The notes under the pieces are model-generated. The model saw only the letters and a list, made by a program, of their open reading frames with translations, was not told the origin of the DNA and ran no database searches. Made by a program: the position numbers and the translations under genes. Shown here in pieces: positions 7,453-14,118 of a stretch of 16,773 bases of DNA; within the stretch, counting starts at the first letter, position 1; every line of letters starts with the position of its first letter. The DNA comes from CAZRHH01 sp964599885. Lineage in GTDB: Bacteria > Chloroflexota > Dehalococcoidia > DSTF01 > JACRBR01. Where the stretch lies: NCBI GenBank assembly GCA_964599885.1, contig CAZRHH010000071.1:1-16773 (forward strand), in the 5' to 3' direction.

Positions 7453-8016
7453 TCATCGAGCAACCGCCCGGAACTGCATCACGTACGGGTTCGTCTCAAC
7501 ATGCACATCCGTGAATCCCGCCTGTTCCAGCCGCTGCTGAAACGTCGCCGGATCGATCGGCACACAGATATCGTCCACATGCATGCCGCGGAACTCCGGG
7601 CTGTCCAGGCTGTCCGCGCCGGCAAACGTGCCGCCCTTCCGAAGCACCCGTGCCACCTCGCTTAGCAACTGATCCTGCTGCTCCAACGTCGGCACATGGT
7701 GCAGCACGATGAATGACACGGCCGCGCTGAACCGGTTGTCTGGCAGCGGCATATCCGTCGCATCAGCCTGCACCACCGTCACGTTCGTGCCGGCCATCCT
7801 TTTCGACAGCGCGTCGGCAAGGTCAAGGTCGATCTCGACTGCCGTAAGCCTCGGCGTCATTTCTCGGAGAATTTCCGTCGTCCGTCCCGGCCCCGGCCCC
7901 ACCTCAAGCACATCGTCACCGAGATCGACAGCAGCAAGCGCACCGGGGATGATCCACTTGCGCACGGCCTCTGCCCACTCGTCGCTCGAGCAGTATTCAA
8001 GATGGACTTTGTTCAT
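7453..8016 (-). CDS. Class I SAM-dependent methyltransferase
   Basis: A 187-residue class I methyltransferase. Motif I is VLEVGPGPGRTT (about residues 36–47), followed by an acidic motif II region (AVEIDLDLADAL), VVQADATDMPLPDNRFSAAVSF and the VLRKGGTF segment, in the usual order of the small UbiE/COQ5-like group. Substrate unknown. The ATG at 8016 is chosen because GGAGGA lies about five bases upstream. An in-frame extension to 8124 would run through the selenocysteine tRNA gene and is rejected. The tRNA ends 29 bp upstream, so the two might be processed from one transcript. Confidence 0.9.
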   Translation of the reverse strand: MNKVHLEYCSSDEWAEAVRKWIIPGALAAVDLGDDVLEVGPGPGRTTEILREMTPRLTAVEIDLDLADALSKRMAGTNVTVVQADATDMPLPDNRFSAAVSFIVLHHVPTLEQQDQLLSEVARVLRKGGTFAGADSLDSPEFRGMHVDDICVPIDPATFQQRLEQAGFTDVHVETNPYVMQFRAVAR

Positions 8017-8044
8017 CGCTTCCTCCGGCGTTGGACGCACCATC

Positions 8045-8142
8045 TGGCGGGAGTGCGAGGGAGTCGAACCCTCCCGGGACGGCGAAGGCCGCCCCGCAAC
8101 GGTTTTGAAGACCGCGAGACCCACCGGGACCCATCCACTCCC
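8045..8142 (-). tRNA. selC: tRNA-Sec (anticodon UCA)
   Basis: On the minus strand this 98-base gene folds as a selenocysteine tRNA. The anticodon loop is CTTCAAA with anticodon TCA (8108–8106) on a 5-bp stem. The D arm is long, with a CGGT loop. The variable arm is very long, an approximately 8-bp stem GGGGCGGC/GCCGTCCC around CTTC. The T arm GAGGG–TTCGACT–CCCTC precedes the acceptor strand, discriminator G and an encoded CCA. These are hallmarks of bacterial tRNA-Sec, including the near-identical GTTCGACTCC and TCCCGG elements of the E. coli gene. The acceptor has seven good pairs (GGGAGTG/CACTCCC) but the eighth position is G opposite G, whereas bacterial tRNA-Sec usually has eight pairs. 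No selA, selB or selD is in the window. Confidence 0.95.
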
Positions 8143-8185
8143 GCACGCACCCTAGTCTCGCGCATCTGCCCACGCAAGCGCACGG

Positions 8186-8935
8186 CTACCGCCGCACGAA
8201 GCAACCATCGCGCAGCACCGGCACGACGTCGTATGCGTCGATTGTCGATGCGTCGCGCACATCCTGATCGCGACCGCGAGCGCGCAGCTCCCGGCCACTC
8301 GCGCAATCGCCGATGATCGGCGATAATCGCGGCTCCGCGTCGGCGAACGCCGCAGCGCACACCTCCGCTTCCGGCGACAGATCGCGCGCGATGCGCGTAA
8401 GGATCGCGCCGGCGCCCAGATAGTCCTCGACCGCGAATCGCAGCGCACCGTCGTCTGATGGCTGCTGCCATCGCTCGCCGCATGCCAGCACCGTCACCGT
8501 GAGAGTCGTCGTATCCAGGAGTTCGCGTACGGCGCTGGCAACCGCCGACGCCTGGACGAGCGCGCCGGTGAATACGTGAGACCCCCGCTCCGCCGCCACG
8601 GCGCACATCGCGCCGTTGAGCGACGACAGCACCACGCGCATCCCCACCGGCGCATCGGCGAACGAACCCGGCGAGAGCGAGAACCGCGCCGGGTCGTCCC
8701 ATGCGCGGCCCGCTACTTCAGCTCCGTGCTGTGCCGCGATGGCGTCGGCGTCGCCATCGAGCGGACACGGGTAGATCGCGACGCCCTGCGCGACCGCCGC
8801 CGCCACCGCCGTCGAAAAGCGCAGCACGTCGACCACGACGATCGCGTCACCGCGTGCCGCCGCCTCGCGCGCGCCGCGCCATCCCAAGTCGAACCGAACG
8901 CGATGCGGATGCTGATTGAACGTCGTATCGATCAT
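8186..8935 (-). CDS. 2-phosphosulfolactate phosphatase (ComB) family protein
   Basis: A 249-residue member of the ComB family, whose founding enzyme removes phosphate from 2-phosphosulfolactate in coenzyme M synthesis; in most bacteria the physiological role is unclear. Supporting motifs are AIVVVDVLRFSTAVAAAVAQG near the N-terminus, VVLSSLNGAM in the middle, and a C-terminal GRELRARGRDQDVRDAS segment before the terminal VVPVLRDGCFVRR, all in the positions seen in this family. Length is close to the family norm. The ATG at 8935 has no strong Shine-Dalgarno; an in-frame GTG at 8959 is possible. It is transcribed divergently from the PAP2 gene at 9020, and the tRNA-Sec lies 43 bp downstream on the same strand. 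Confidence 0.87.
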   Translation of the reverse strand: MIDTTFNQHPHRVRFDLGWRGAREAAARGDAIVVVDVLRFSTAVAAAVAQGVAIYPCPLDGDADAIAAQHGAEVAGRAWDDPARFSLSPGSFADAPVGMRVVLSSLNGAMCAVAAERGSHVFTGALVQASAVASAVRELLDTTTLTVTVLACGERWQQPSDDGALRFAVEDYLGAGAILTRIARDLSPEAEVCAAAFADAEPRLSPIIGDCASGRELRARGRDQDVRDASTIDAYDVVPVLRDGCFVRR

Positions 8936-9019
8936 CGTCCGCGATTGTACCGTCGCCACGCGTGCGATCCGTGCGACACTACCGCAGTCGCCCCATCTAA
9001 CACGGAGGCGCCCCGTGCC

Positions 9020-9661
9020 ATGTCACTGCGCATGAACATCGCCGCTACTGCCGTCGTCGCTATCCTCGCCATCGCGCTGACTGCGCTCGTCGCGGCCCAA
9101 CCCCATATCGATGGCGAAGCGGCGATCGTACGCGAGATCCAGACGTGGCCCGTGCCGGATGGGTTCGCCGATGCCGTCCGCGCCATGACGACGACGTCGG
9201 TCGTCCTGGTCTGCGGCGTGCTGCTCTGCGTCGCGCTCTGGTTCGCGGGCGCGCGGCGCGAAGCCACCGCACTCGCCGTCGCACTGCTGCTTCTCGCCAT
9301 CGTGCAGCCGCTGATCAAGGACGTTGTCGATCGGCCGCGGCCGGCCGAACCGGAGGTCGAGATCCGCGCCACCATCACAAGCGAGAGCTTTCCCGCGGGC
9401 CACGTCATGTCGCCAACGGTGCTGTACGTCGCCGTCCTCTGGCTCAGCGCGCAGTCGCGCTGGCCGCGCATGTTGCGCCTCGCCGCCGCGGCATGGGCCA
9501 GCGTGATCCTCGTCGCCACGGGCGTGGTGAATCTGTATCTCGGCGTCCACTGGCCGACCGACGTGTTCGGCGGCTACGCCTGGGGCGCCACGCTCGGCCT
9601 CGCGCCGCTGATCATCGCCGCCGCGACCAAGCGCGACCGCGCTCCGTTGCGACGGCCGTAA
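9020..9661 (+). CDS. PAP2-superfamily membrane phosphatase
   Basis: A 213-residue integral membrane protein with about five or six hydrophobic helices and the three-part acid phosphatase signature of type 2 phosphatidic acid phosphatases. The parts are KDVVDRPRP (K-x6-RP), SFPAGH (usually PSGH) and VNLYLGVHWPTDV (usually SR-x5-H-x3-D). The catalytic His of the second and third motifs and the final Asp are present. However, the Ser of PSGH is Ala and the Arg of the third motif is Asn, so activity may be altered. Likely substrates are lipid phosphates or undecaprenyl pyrophosphate. Start ATG 9020 follows GGAGG by 11 bases. A strong terminator follows, which suggests a single-gene transcript. 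Confidence 0.9.
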   Translation: MSLRMNIAATAVVAILAIALTALVAAQPHIDGEAAIVREIQTWPVPDGFADAVRAMTTTSVVLVCGVLLCVALWFAGARREATALAVALLLLAIVQPLIKDVVDRPRPAEPEVEIRATITSESFPAGHVMSPTVLYVAVLWLSAQSRWPRMLRLAAAAWASVILVATGVVNLYLGVHWPTDVFGGYAWGATLGLAPLIIAAATKRDRAPLRRP

Positions 9662-9683
9662 CGCCGTGCGCCGGACATGCGAC

Positions 9684-9718
9684 AACGGCACTGCTCGATT
9701 GAGCAGTGCCGTTTTGTT
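9684..9718 (+). terminator. Intrinsic terminator after PAP2 gene
   Basis: A perfect 13-bp stem AACGGCACTGCTC/GAGCAGTGCCGTT (9684–9696 and 9701–9713) with the 4-base loop GATT is followed by TTTTGTT. It lies 22 bp after the PAP2 stop and before the convergent VOC gene stop. The T-run favours plus-strand termination; the minus strand has only a weak T-run. Confidence 0.93.
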
Positions 9719-9740
9719 CACGTGAGAAGGGGGACGCGGG

Positions 9741-10217
9741 CTACGCGGACTTGGCGCTGAACCGCTCAAGTTCGCGCTGCAGCGACAACGGCTGCGTCAC
9801 CGCCGACCGCTCGTACTCGCCCCATTGCTCGCGCGGCACCAGCCACAGCACTTCAAACTCGATGCCGTCCGGATCGTGCCCGTACAGCGACTTCGTCGCC
9901 CCGTGATCGCTCATCCCGCCGAGCGCGTCGAGTCGCGTCAGGGTCGCCGACATCTCAGCCAGCTCGTCGATCGACGCGACCTCCCACGCCAGGTGGTATA
10001 GCCCGGTCGATCCGCGCGGCGGTTTCGGCGCACCCGCACCCACCGCCATCAGCCCCAGGTCGTGGTGGTTCTCGGAACCAGCGGCACGCAAGAACGCCAT
10101 CTGGCCACCAATCCTTGAGATCTCCTCGAACCCAAACGCTTCCCTGTAGAACGCTGCCGAGCGATCCAGATCGGATGCGTACAGCACCGCGTGGTTGAGT
10201 CTCGTTATCTGCGCCAT
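9741..10217 (-). CDS. VOC (glyoxalase/extradiol dioxygenase-like) family protein
   Basis: A 158-residue vicinal-oxygen-chelate protein. The N-terminal module RLNHAVLYASDLDRSAAFYREAFGFEE and the C-terminal module GLYHLAWEV … GATKSLYGHDPDGIEFEVLW give the expected metal ligands H9, H75 and E122. The layout resembles catechol 2,3-dioxygenase-like single-domain proteins, but the substrate is unknown. The ATG at 10217 follows AAGGAG by seven bases; the six-codon extension to 10235 is not needed. It lies 34 bp downstream of yceI on the same strand, so the two are probably co-transcribed. Confidence 0.9.
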   Translation of the reverse strand: MAQITRLNHAVLYASDLDRSAAFYREAFGFEEISRIGGQMAFLRAAGSENHHDLGLMAVGAGAPKPPRGSTGLYHLAWEVASIDELAEMSATLTRLDALGGMSDHGATKSLYGHDPDGIEFEVLWLVPREQWGEYERSAVTQPLSLQRELERFSAKSA

Positions 10218-10251
10218 CTTGTATCTCCTTCGCATCGCCTCCCTTGAGATG

Positions 10252-10803
10252 TTACGCCTGTAGCACGACCTCGATGTTGAGTACGATCTTCACCGTGTCG
10301 CTCACGGCCACGCCGCCCGCCTCGATCAGTCCGTTCCAGCTGACGCCGAAGTCCTTGCGGTTGATCTTTGTCGTCGCTTCGAAGCCCGCGCGCTCGCCGC
10401 CGAACGCGTCGGGTCCCCGCCCCTCGAACTCGACGTCGAACACCACGCTGCGCGTCACGTCGCGGATCGTCAGGTCGCCGGTCATTTTCCACTGGCCGCC
10501 ATCAACATGCTCGATCTTCGTGCTGTTGAAGAGCAACTGCGGGTATCGCTCGGCGTTGAAGAAGTCGTCCGAACGAAGGTGTTCGTCGCGCTGCTGTTGG
10601 CCGGTTTCGATGCTCGTCACGTCCACGCTCGCTGTCACGGACGACCGCCTCGGGTCCGCCTCGTCGATCGTCACCGTGCCGGCGATCACGCCGAAACGTC
10701 CCTTCACGGTGGAGACCATCATGTGCTTGACGGCGAACTCGGCCGTGGAGTGCGAAGGGTCCAGGTTCCAGGTGCTGGTGCGGGCGGCTGTATCTGTTGT
10801 CAT
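10252..10803 (-). CDS. YceI family protein
   Basis: A 183-residue YceI-family lipocalin-like barrel, predicted to bind an isoprenoid-type or amphiphilic ligand. The family opening TWNLDPSHSTAEFAVKHMM and later VKGRFGVIAGTVTID, LRSDDFFNAERYPQL, GDLTIRDVTRSV and NRKDFGVSWN are all clear. There is no signal peptide, so this is a cytoplasmic member. The ATG at 10803 is the natural start because the match begins about 11 residues later, but it has only a poor Shine-Dalgarno. The 5' end overlaps that of the divergent HxlR regulator by 26 bp, which suggests the regulator controls this gene (inference). Confidence 0.92.
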   Translation of the reverse strand: MTTDTAARTSTWNLDPSHSTAEFAVKHMMVSTVKGRFGVIAGTVTIDEADPRRSSVTASVDVTSIETGQQQRDEHLRSDDFFNAERYPQLLFNSTKIEHVDGGQWKMTGDLTIRDVTRSVVFDVEFEGRGPDAFGGERAGFEATTKINRKDFGVSWNGLIEAGGVAVSDTVKIVLNIEVVLQA

Positions 10804-11104
10804 CTCTGCATTCGGCAGCCGCTGGACGGGCGCGATCGTCCGCGCCATGCTCAGCGGCTCCACCCGCTTCAGCGAACTCAAGGCGGGCATTCCTGGACTC
10901 AGCGATCGGATGCTGTCCGAGCGCCTGAAGGAACTTGAGGCCGCTGGCGCTGTCCGCCGGGAAGTCATCCCCACTACTCCGGTGCGCGTCGAATATCACC
11001 TCACTGAGAAGGGCCGGGCGCTCGTCGGCGTCGTCGATGCCATCTCCGCGTGGGCGAATGAGTGGATCGAAGCGCCCGTCTCCGAACCACAACCAGCCGT
11101 CTAG
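10778..11104 (+). CDS. HxlR family winged-helix transcriptional regulator
   Basis: A 108-residue HxlR-type DNA-binding protein. SRWTGAIVRAMLSGSTRFSELKAGIPGLSDRMLSERLKELEAAGAVRREV is the family winged helix, and TTPVRVEYHLTEKGRALVGVVDAISAWANEW is the wing and C-terminal helix. The protein lacks the N-terminal Cys that redox-sensing HxlR proteins usually carry. The start is GTG, either 10778 or 10772; going further upstream only reads the antisense of yceI, and starting at ATG 10847 would remove the first helix. The 5' end therefore overlaps the divergent yceI start by 26–32 bp, so each promoter must lie within the other gene. Confidence 0.85.
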   Translation: MRAAVSVVISAFGSRWTGAIVRAMLSGSTRFSELKAGIPGLSDRMLSERLKELEAAGAVRREVIPTTPVRVEYHLTEKGRALVGVVDAISAWANEWIEAPVSEPQPAV

Positions 11105-11181
11105 CACCGTCGCGATGTGCGTGAACCGCTGCCACAGGCTCCGCGCTACCGCCTAACGCGCGCCGAACCCACAATGCGCGC

Positions 11182-12015
11182 ATGAAGCTCGCACTCAACG
11201 GCGCCACGATCATGCCCTCGCCGCTCACCGACGATGTCGAGATCGCCGCCGAAGCGAAGTTCACGGCGCTCGAGATCTGGGCCGGCAAGCTCGACGCGTA
11301 TTTGCAGAACCACACGCTCGACGATCTCGCACACAAGATGCGCGCGTTGGCCATCCAGCCGTGGTGCATCAACTCCATCGAAGACATCACGTTCCGCACC
11401 GGCAGCTCCCGACGCGAACTACTGGAGCACGTCGAACGCACGTCTGCCGTCGCGCGAGCGATCGGCGCGCCGAGCATCGTCGTCGTACCCGGCCGCAAGC
11501 CCGACGGCTACAACCGCAACGAATGCATCGCCGATGCCGCCGCCGTCCTCCGCGAGATGTCCGACGCCGCTGGCGATGTCGCGCTCGCCTTCGAGTTCCT
11601 CGGTAAGCCCGGCTGCGCGGTGCCGACGCTCGAGATGGCGATCGAGATCGTCGCGGCCGTCGACCGGCCAGGCGTAGGCATGGTGATCGACGTGTTCCAC
11701 TTCTACGCCGGCGGCAGCCGCCTCGACGACATCCCGCGCGTGCCCGCCGACAAGCTGTTCGTGCTGCATCTGAACGGCTGCGAGGATCATCCGAAGCCGG
11801 AGCTCACCGACGCCCACCGTCTGTACCCGGGCGAAGGCGCGATCCCGATCGACGCGATCCTCGCTGCGATCCGTGCCCGCGGCTTCGACGGCACCGCGTC
11901 CGTCGAGATCTTTCGCCCCGAGTACTGGCGGCAGGATGCCCGTACCGTCGCGCACAACGCACGCGCGGGCGCTGCAGTCGTACTCGAACGCGCCGGATTC
12001 CGCATCGATGCCTGA
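11182..12015 (+). CDS. Sugar phosphate isomerase/epimerase (xylose isomerase-like TIM barrel)
   Basis: A 277-residue AP-endonuclease-2/xylose-isomerase-like TIM barrel. The barrel signature includes ALEIWAGKLDAY, IVVVPGRKPDGYNRNE, ALAFEFLGKPG (metal-binding Glu), GVGMVIDVFHFYAGGS (Asp and His), VLHLNGCEDHP and GTASVEIFRPEYW (final Glu). These acidic and His residues form the divalent metal site. Family members include inosose dehydratase (IolE) and various keto-sugar isomerases; the exact substrate cannot be assigned. The last 8 bp overlap the start of the dehydrogenase gene, which indicates translational coupling. A joint role in inositol or keto-sugar breakdown is likely. No strong Shine-Dalgarno is visible at the ATG. 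Confidence 0.9.
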   Translation: MKLALNGATIMPSPLTDDVEIAAEAKFTALEIWAGKLDAYLQNHTLDDLAHKMRALAIQPWCINSIEDITFRTGSSRRELLEHVERTSAVARAIGAPSIVVVPGRKPDGYNRNECIADAAAVLREMSDAAGDVALAFEFLGKPGCAVPTLEMAIEIVAAVDRPGVGMVIDVFHFYAGGSRLDDIPRVPADKLFVLHLNGCEDHPKPELTDAHRLYPGEGAIPIDAILAAIRARGFDGTASVEIFRPEYWRQDARTVAHNARAGAAVVLERAGFRIDA

Positions 12016-12970
12016 GCAACGCATCGGCTTCGTCGGCGCGGGGTTCATTGCCAATGTCCACGCGGGGATCCTCGCCGGCGACGAGCGCGTGCGCGTCCAT
12101 GCCGTCTACGATCCGGATGCGCAACACGCGGCTACGTTCGCGCTCAAGTCGGGCGCGCGGATCGCGCCATCGCTCGACGATCTGCTCGGCGACATCGACG
12201 CGCTCTACGTCTGCAACCCGAACGCGCTCCACGCGGATGTCGTCGTGCGTGCGCTGGACGCCGGCTTGCACGTCTTCTCTGAAAAGCCGATGGCGACGTC
12301 GCTGACCGACGCGCGGGCCGTACTCGACGCCGCCGCGAATGCACGCGGCATCTACCAGGCCGGGTTCAACCGCCGCTTCGCCAGCGTGTACTTAGCGCTC
12401 AAGACGCGGATCGAGTCCGGACAACTGACACCTACATCTGCGCTCCTGAAGATGAACCGCGGCGAACTGCAGAAGCCCGCATGGACCGGCGATGCCTCGA
12501 TCTCCGGCGGATTCCTCTACGAGACGCCCGTCCATATGCTCGACATGGCGCGCTTCCTCTTCGGCGAACCGAGCGGCATCGTCTGCCGCGCCCGGGCGAC
12601 CACCTACGACCAGCTCGACGACTTCGCCATGCTGCTGACGTTCGCCTCCGGCATCCAGGCGACGTTCGCGACCAACGCCCACGCGACGTGGCTCTTCCCG
12701 TTCGAGCGCATAGAGGTGTACGGCGCCCACGCCATCGCCGCGTCCGAAGAGATGGAACGCATCACGTTCGCGGACGGAATCGGCGCCGCTGCCGAGACGC
12801 TCGACTTCGCCCAGCAGCCGTTCGAGCAGCGCTGGGGCTATATCGCCGAGGACGCCGCCTTCGTGGATGCCATCTGCGGCGTAGGCGCTCCCGCCGTCAC
12901 CGCCGCGGACGCCTACGCGACGACCGCACTGGTCGAACGTTGTTACGGGGCAGCGCGGCAGCCTGAATAG
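12008..12970 (+). CDS. Gfo/Idh/MocA family NAD(P)-dependent oxidoreductase
   Basis: A 320-residue sugar or inositol dehydrogenase of the Gfo/Idh/MocA family. The N-terminal Rossmann motif GFVGAGFIANVHA binds NAD(P). FSEKPMATSLTDA carries the catalytic K93, AGFNRRFASVY follows, and SGGFLYETPVHMLDMARFLFGEP provides the conserved Asp/His active-site segment in the C-terminal domain. It starts at ATG 12008 inside the end of the isomerase gene; a longer in-frame reading from 11873 merely overlaps that gene. Pairing a MocA-type dehydrogenase with an IolE-like barrel is typical of polyol or sugar-acid catabolic operons. Confidence 0.93.
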   Translation: MPEQRIGFVGAGFIANVHAGILAGDERVRVHAVYDPDAQHAATFALKSGARIAPSLDDLLGDIDALYVCNPNALHADVVVRALDAGLHVFSEKPMATSLTDARAVLDAAANARGIYQAGFNRRFASVYLALKTRIESGQLTPTSALLKMNRGELQKPAWTGDASISGGFLYETPVHMLDMARFLFGEPSGIVCRARATTYDQLDDFAMLLTFASGIQATFATNAHATWLFPFERIEVYGAHAIAASEEMERITFADGIGAAAETLDFAQQPFEQRWGYIAEDAAFVDAICGVGAPAVTAADAYATTALVERCYGAARQPE

Positions 12971-13072
12971 CAGTATGCATTGCATCAGAGCAACAAAAGC
13001 TGCGATATCCTCCGATTTTGCTTGCAATTTCAGGGCGGCTTTACAGAAACAGCACTTCTTCGTCCTCACCCG

Positions 13073-13101
13073 TTGACAGCTTCGTCATACGGGCGTAATA
13101 T
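13073..13101 (+). promoter_or_regulatory. Sigma-70-type promoter for riboswitch/zinc-ribbon unit
   Basis: A perfect -35 box TTGACA (13073–13078) and a near-consensus -10 box TAATAT (13096–13101) are separated by exactly 17 bases. Transcription should begin near 13108, giving a leader of about 300 bases before the ATG at 13414. The roughly 100 bp between the dehydrogenase stop (12970) and this promoter show nothing else I can name, and are more AT-rich than the surroundings. Confidence 0.9.
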
Positions 13102-13150
13102 GTTCTTGAAATCACAAACGTGCCTCGCAGGCAAGCAATGCGAAGCACGG

Positions 13151-13345
13151 GGTCGCTACGGCGACCTCAGCCGAACTCCCGAACAGGCGCTCGTCGCGCA
13201 CGTCACGGGAGGCGGGGGAACCAGATTCCGCGCACCGCGGATGGGGTGAATCGGGCGGCGACCCGGCAACGGCGCGCCGACCTGTAGGACAGCCTTCAGT
13301 CCGAACCCGACAGCTAACCCCGCAGGCATCGGAAGGCCCGTGATT
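13151..13345 (+). promoter_or_regulatory. Cyclic-di-AMP (ydaO/yuaA-type) riboswitch
   Basis: The leader carries the conserved blocks of the ydaO/yuaA aptamer in order: GCCGAA (13170), GGCGGGGGAACC (about 13211), GGGGTGAATC (about 13243), and CCGAACCCGACAGCTAACCCCGCAGGCAT (near 13300–13328; the core CCGACAGCTAAC is identical to known aptamers). It matches my memory of the Thermoanaerobacter structure aptamer closely. A 6-bp hairpin GGTCGC/GCGACC (13151–13166) precedes it. Downstream is another hairpin CCCGCT/AGCGGG (13368–13382), then GGGAGG and the ATG at 13414. With no T-run before the gene, control at translation or by alternative pairing is more likely than classic termination (inference). 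Exact boundaries are approximate. Confidence 0.9.
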
Positions 13346-13413
13346 CCACGTCCGGTAGCTTTCTGACCCCGCTCGTAGCGGGTATGGCCATGCGCCCTGG
13401 GAGGACTGCCCTC

Positions 13414-13620
13414 ATGAACACCGCGCTGCCCCGAACGTGTCCCCGCTGCCGTGGCTCGATGATCATCGAGCGTGACTGGTACGGCGCCTACAGCACTTGC
13501 CTGTGCTGCGGCTACGTCCACGAAGCCGTCGCCACCCCACCCATCGAACTGCTCGACGAAGAAGAAGGCCACCCGCGGCAACGGCGCCGTCAGCCGTCGC
13601 ATGGCAAACTCCGGCTCTAG
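13414..13620 (+). CDS. Small zinc-ribbon protein under c-di-AMP riboswitch
   Basis: A 68-residue protein with one zinc ribbon: C9-P-R-C12 and C29-L-C-C32, separated by 16 residues containing MIIERDWYGAYST. The second half is charged and basic (DEEEGHPRQRRRQPSHGKLRL), so nucleic-acid or protein binding is plausible, but no function is known to me. The ATG at 13414 has GGAGG nine bases upstream; an in-frame ATG at 13384 lies before that site and is less likely. It is the only gene between the promoter with c-di-AMP riboswitch and the terminator at 13654, so it is almost certainly the riboswitch target. Confidence 0.87.
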   Translation: MNTALPRTCPRCRGSMIIERDWYGAYSTCLCCGYVHEAVATPPIELLDEEEGHPRQRRRQPSHGKLRL

Positions 13621-13653
13621 TCAGCGCCGACCACAGACCACGGCCATACTGCC

Positions 13654-13690
13654 GAAAACGCCCGGCGCGATCGCGCTCCGGGCGTTTTCA
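13654..13690 (+). terminator. Intrinsic terminator after zinc-ribbon gene
   Basis: A perfect 12-bp stem GAAAACGCCCGG/CCGGGCGTTTTC (13654–13665 and 13678–13689) has a 12-base loop that itself contains the palindrome GCGATCGC. The 3' arm ends in TTTTC. It closes the riboswitch transcription unit 33 bp after the stop codon. Confidence 0.9.
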
Positions 13691-13764
13691 TTGCCCGCCG
13701 TCGCGGCCTAAGATAGTGATGCCTGCTCGCCAACGAGCCGCCAATGGCGCAAGGAAGGACTCCG

Positions 13765-14097
13765 ATGCTCTACGTCCGCATGTCGCTTATGACACCCATT
13801 CCCGGCCGCCAGCAGAACATCGCCAGCATCATGGACAATCTCGTGAGCTTCTACGCGAAGCAGCCCGGCTACGTTGTCGGCTACAAGCTCGCCGCCGCCG
13901 ATGACACCGGCGACATGGGCCGCGTCACCGTCTGGCGCTCCGGCGAGGAAGCCGACGCCACCGCCCAGACGAACCATGTGATGTCACTCCGCTCCGACCT
14001 GATGCCGATGATCGAAGAAGGCTCGCACCAGGAGCGCTCGTTTTACGCTGAAGAAGAGTCGAAGCTTCTGGCGCAGCTCCTGCACAAGCTGGCGTAG
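13765..14097 (+). CDS. Antibiotic biosynthesis monooxygenase (ABM)-like small protein
   Basis: A 110-residue protein with the look of a dimeric ferredoxin-like (ABM) fold: an opening strand MLYVRMSLMTPIPG, a helix QQNIASIMDNLVSFYAKQPGYVVGYKLAAAD, a strand GRVTVWRSGEEADATAQTNHVMSLRSDL and a terminal helix. The pattern of strand, helix, GY-containing strand, then W-R-S with following helix is typical, but the family is loosely conserved and many members have no known activity. The ATG at 13765 follows AAGGAAGGA by five bases; a start at 13744 would precede that ribosome site. It stands alone, after a terminator and before a repeat region. Confidence 0.75.
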   Translation: MLYVRMSLMTPIPGRQQNIASIMDNLVSFYAKQPGYVVGYKLAAADDTGDMGRVTVWRSGEEADATAQTNHVMSLRSDLMPMIEEGSHQERSFYAEEESKLLAQLLHKLA

Positions 14098-14118
14098 CGG
14101 CGGTCCGCAGGGCGTCAC

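Noticed and set aside
8017..8124. N-terminal extension of the methyltransferase to 8124
   Set aside because: The extra 36 residues are the translation of the selenocysteine tRNA gene; a strong ribosome site supports the start at 8016.
10244..10771. Long N-terminal extension of the HxlR regulator
   Set aside because: It is the antisense of yceI, with no resemblance to HxlR proteins.
8186..13620. Hidden selenoprotein with in-frame TGA near the tRNA-Sec
   Set aside because: The neighbouring genes are complete to normal family lengths, and I saw no frame that continues a domain across a TGA.
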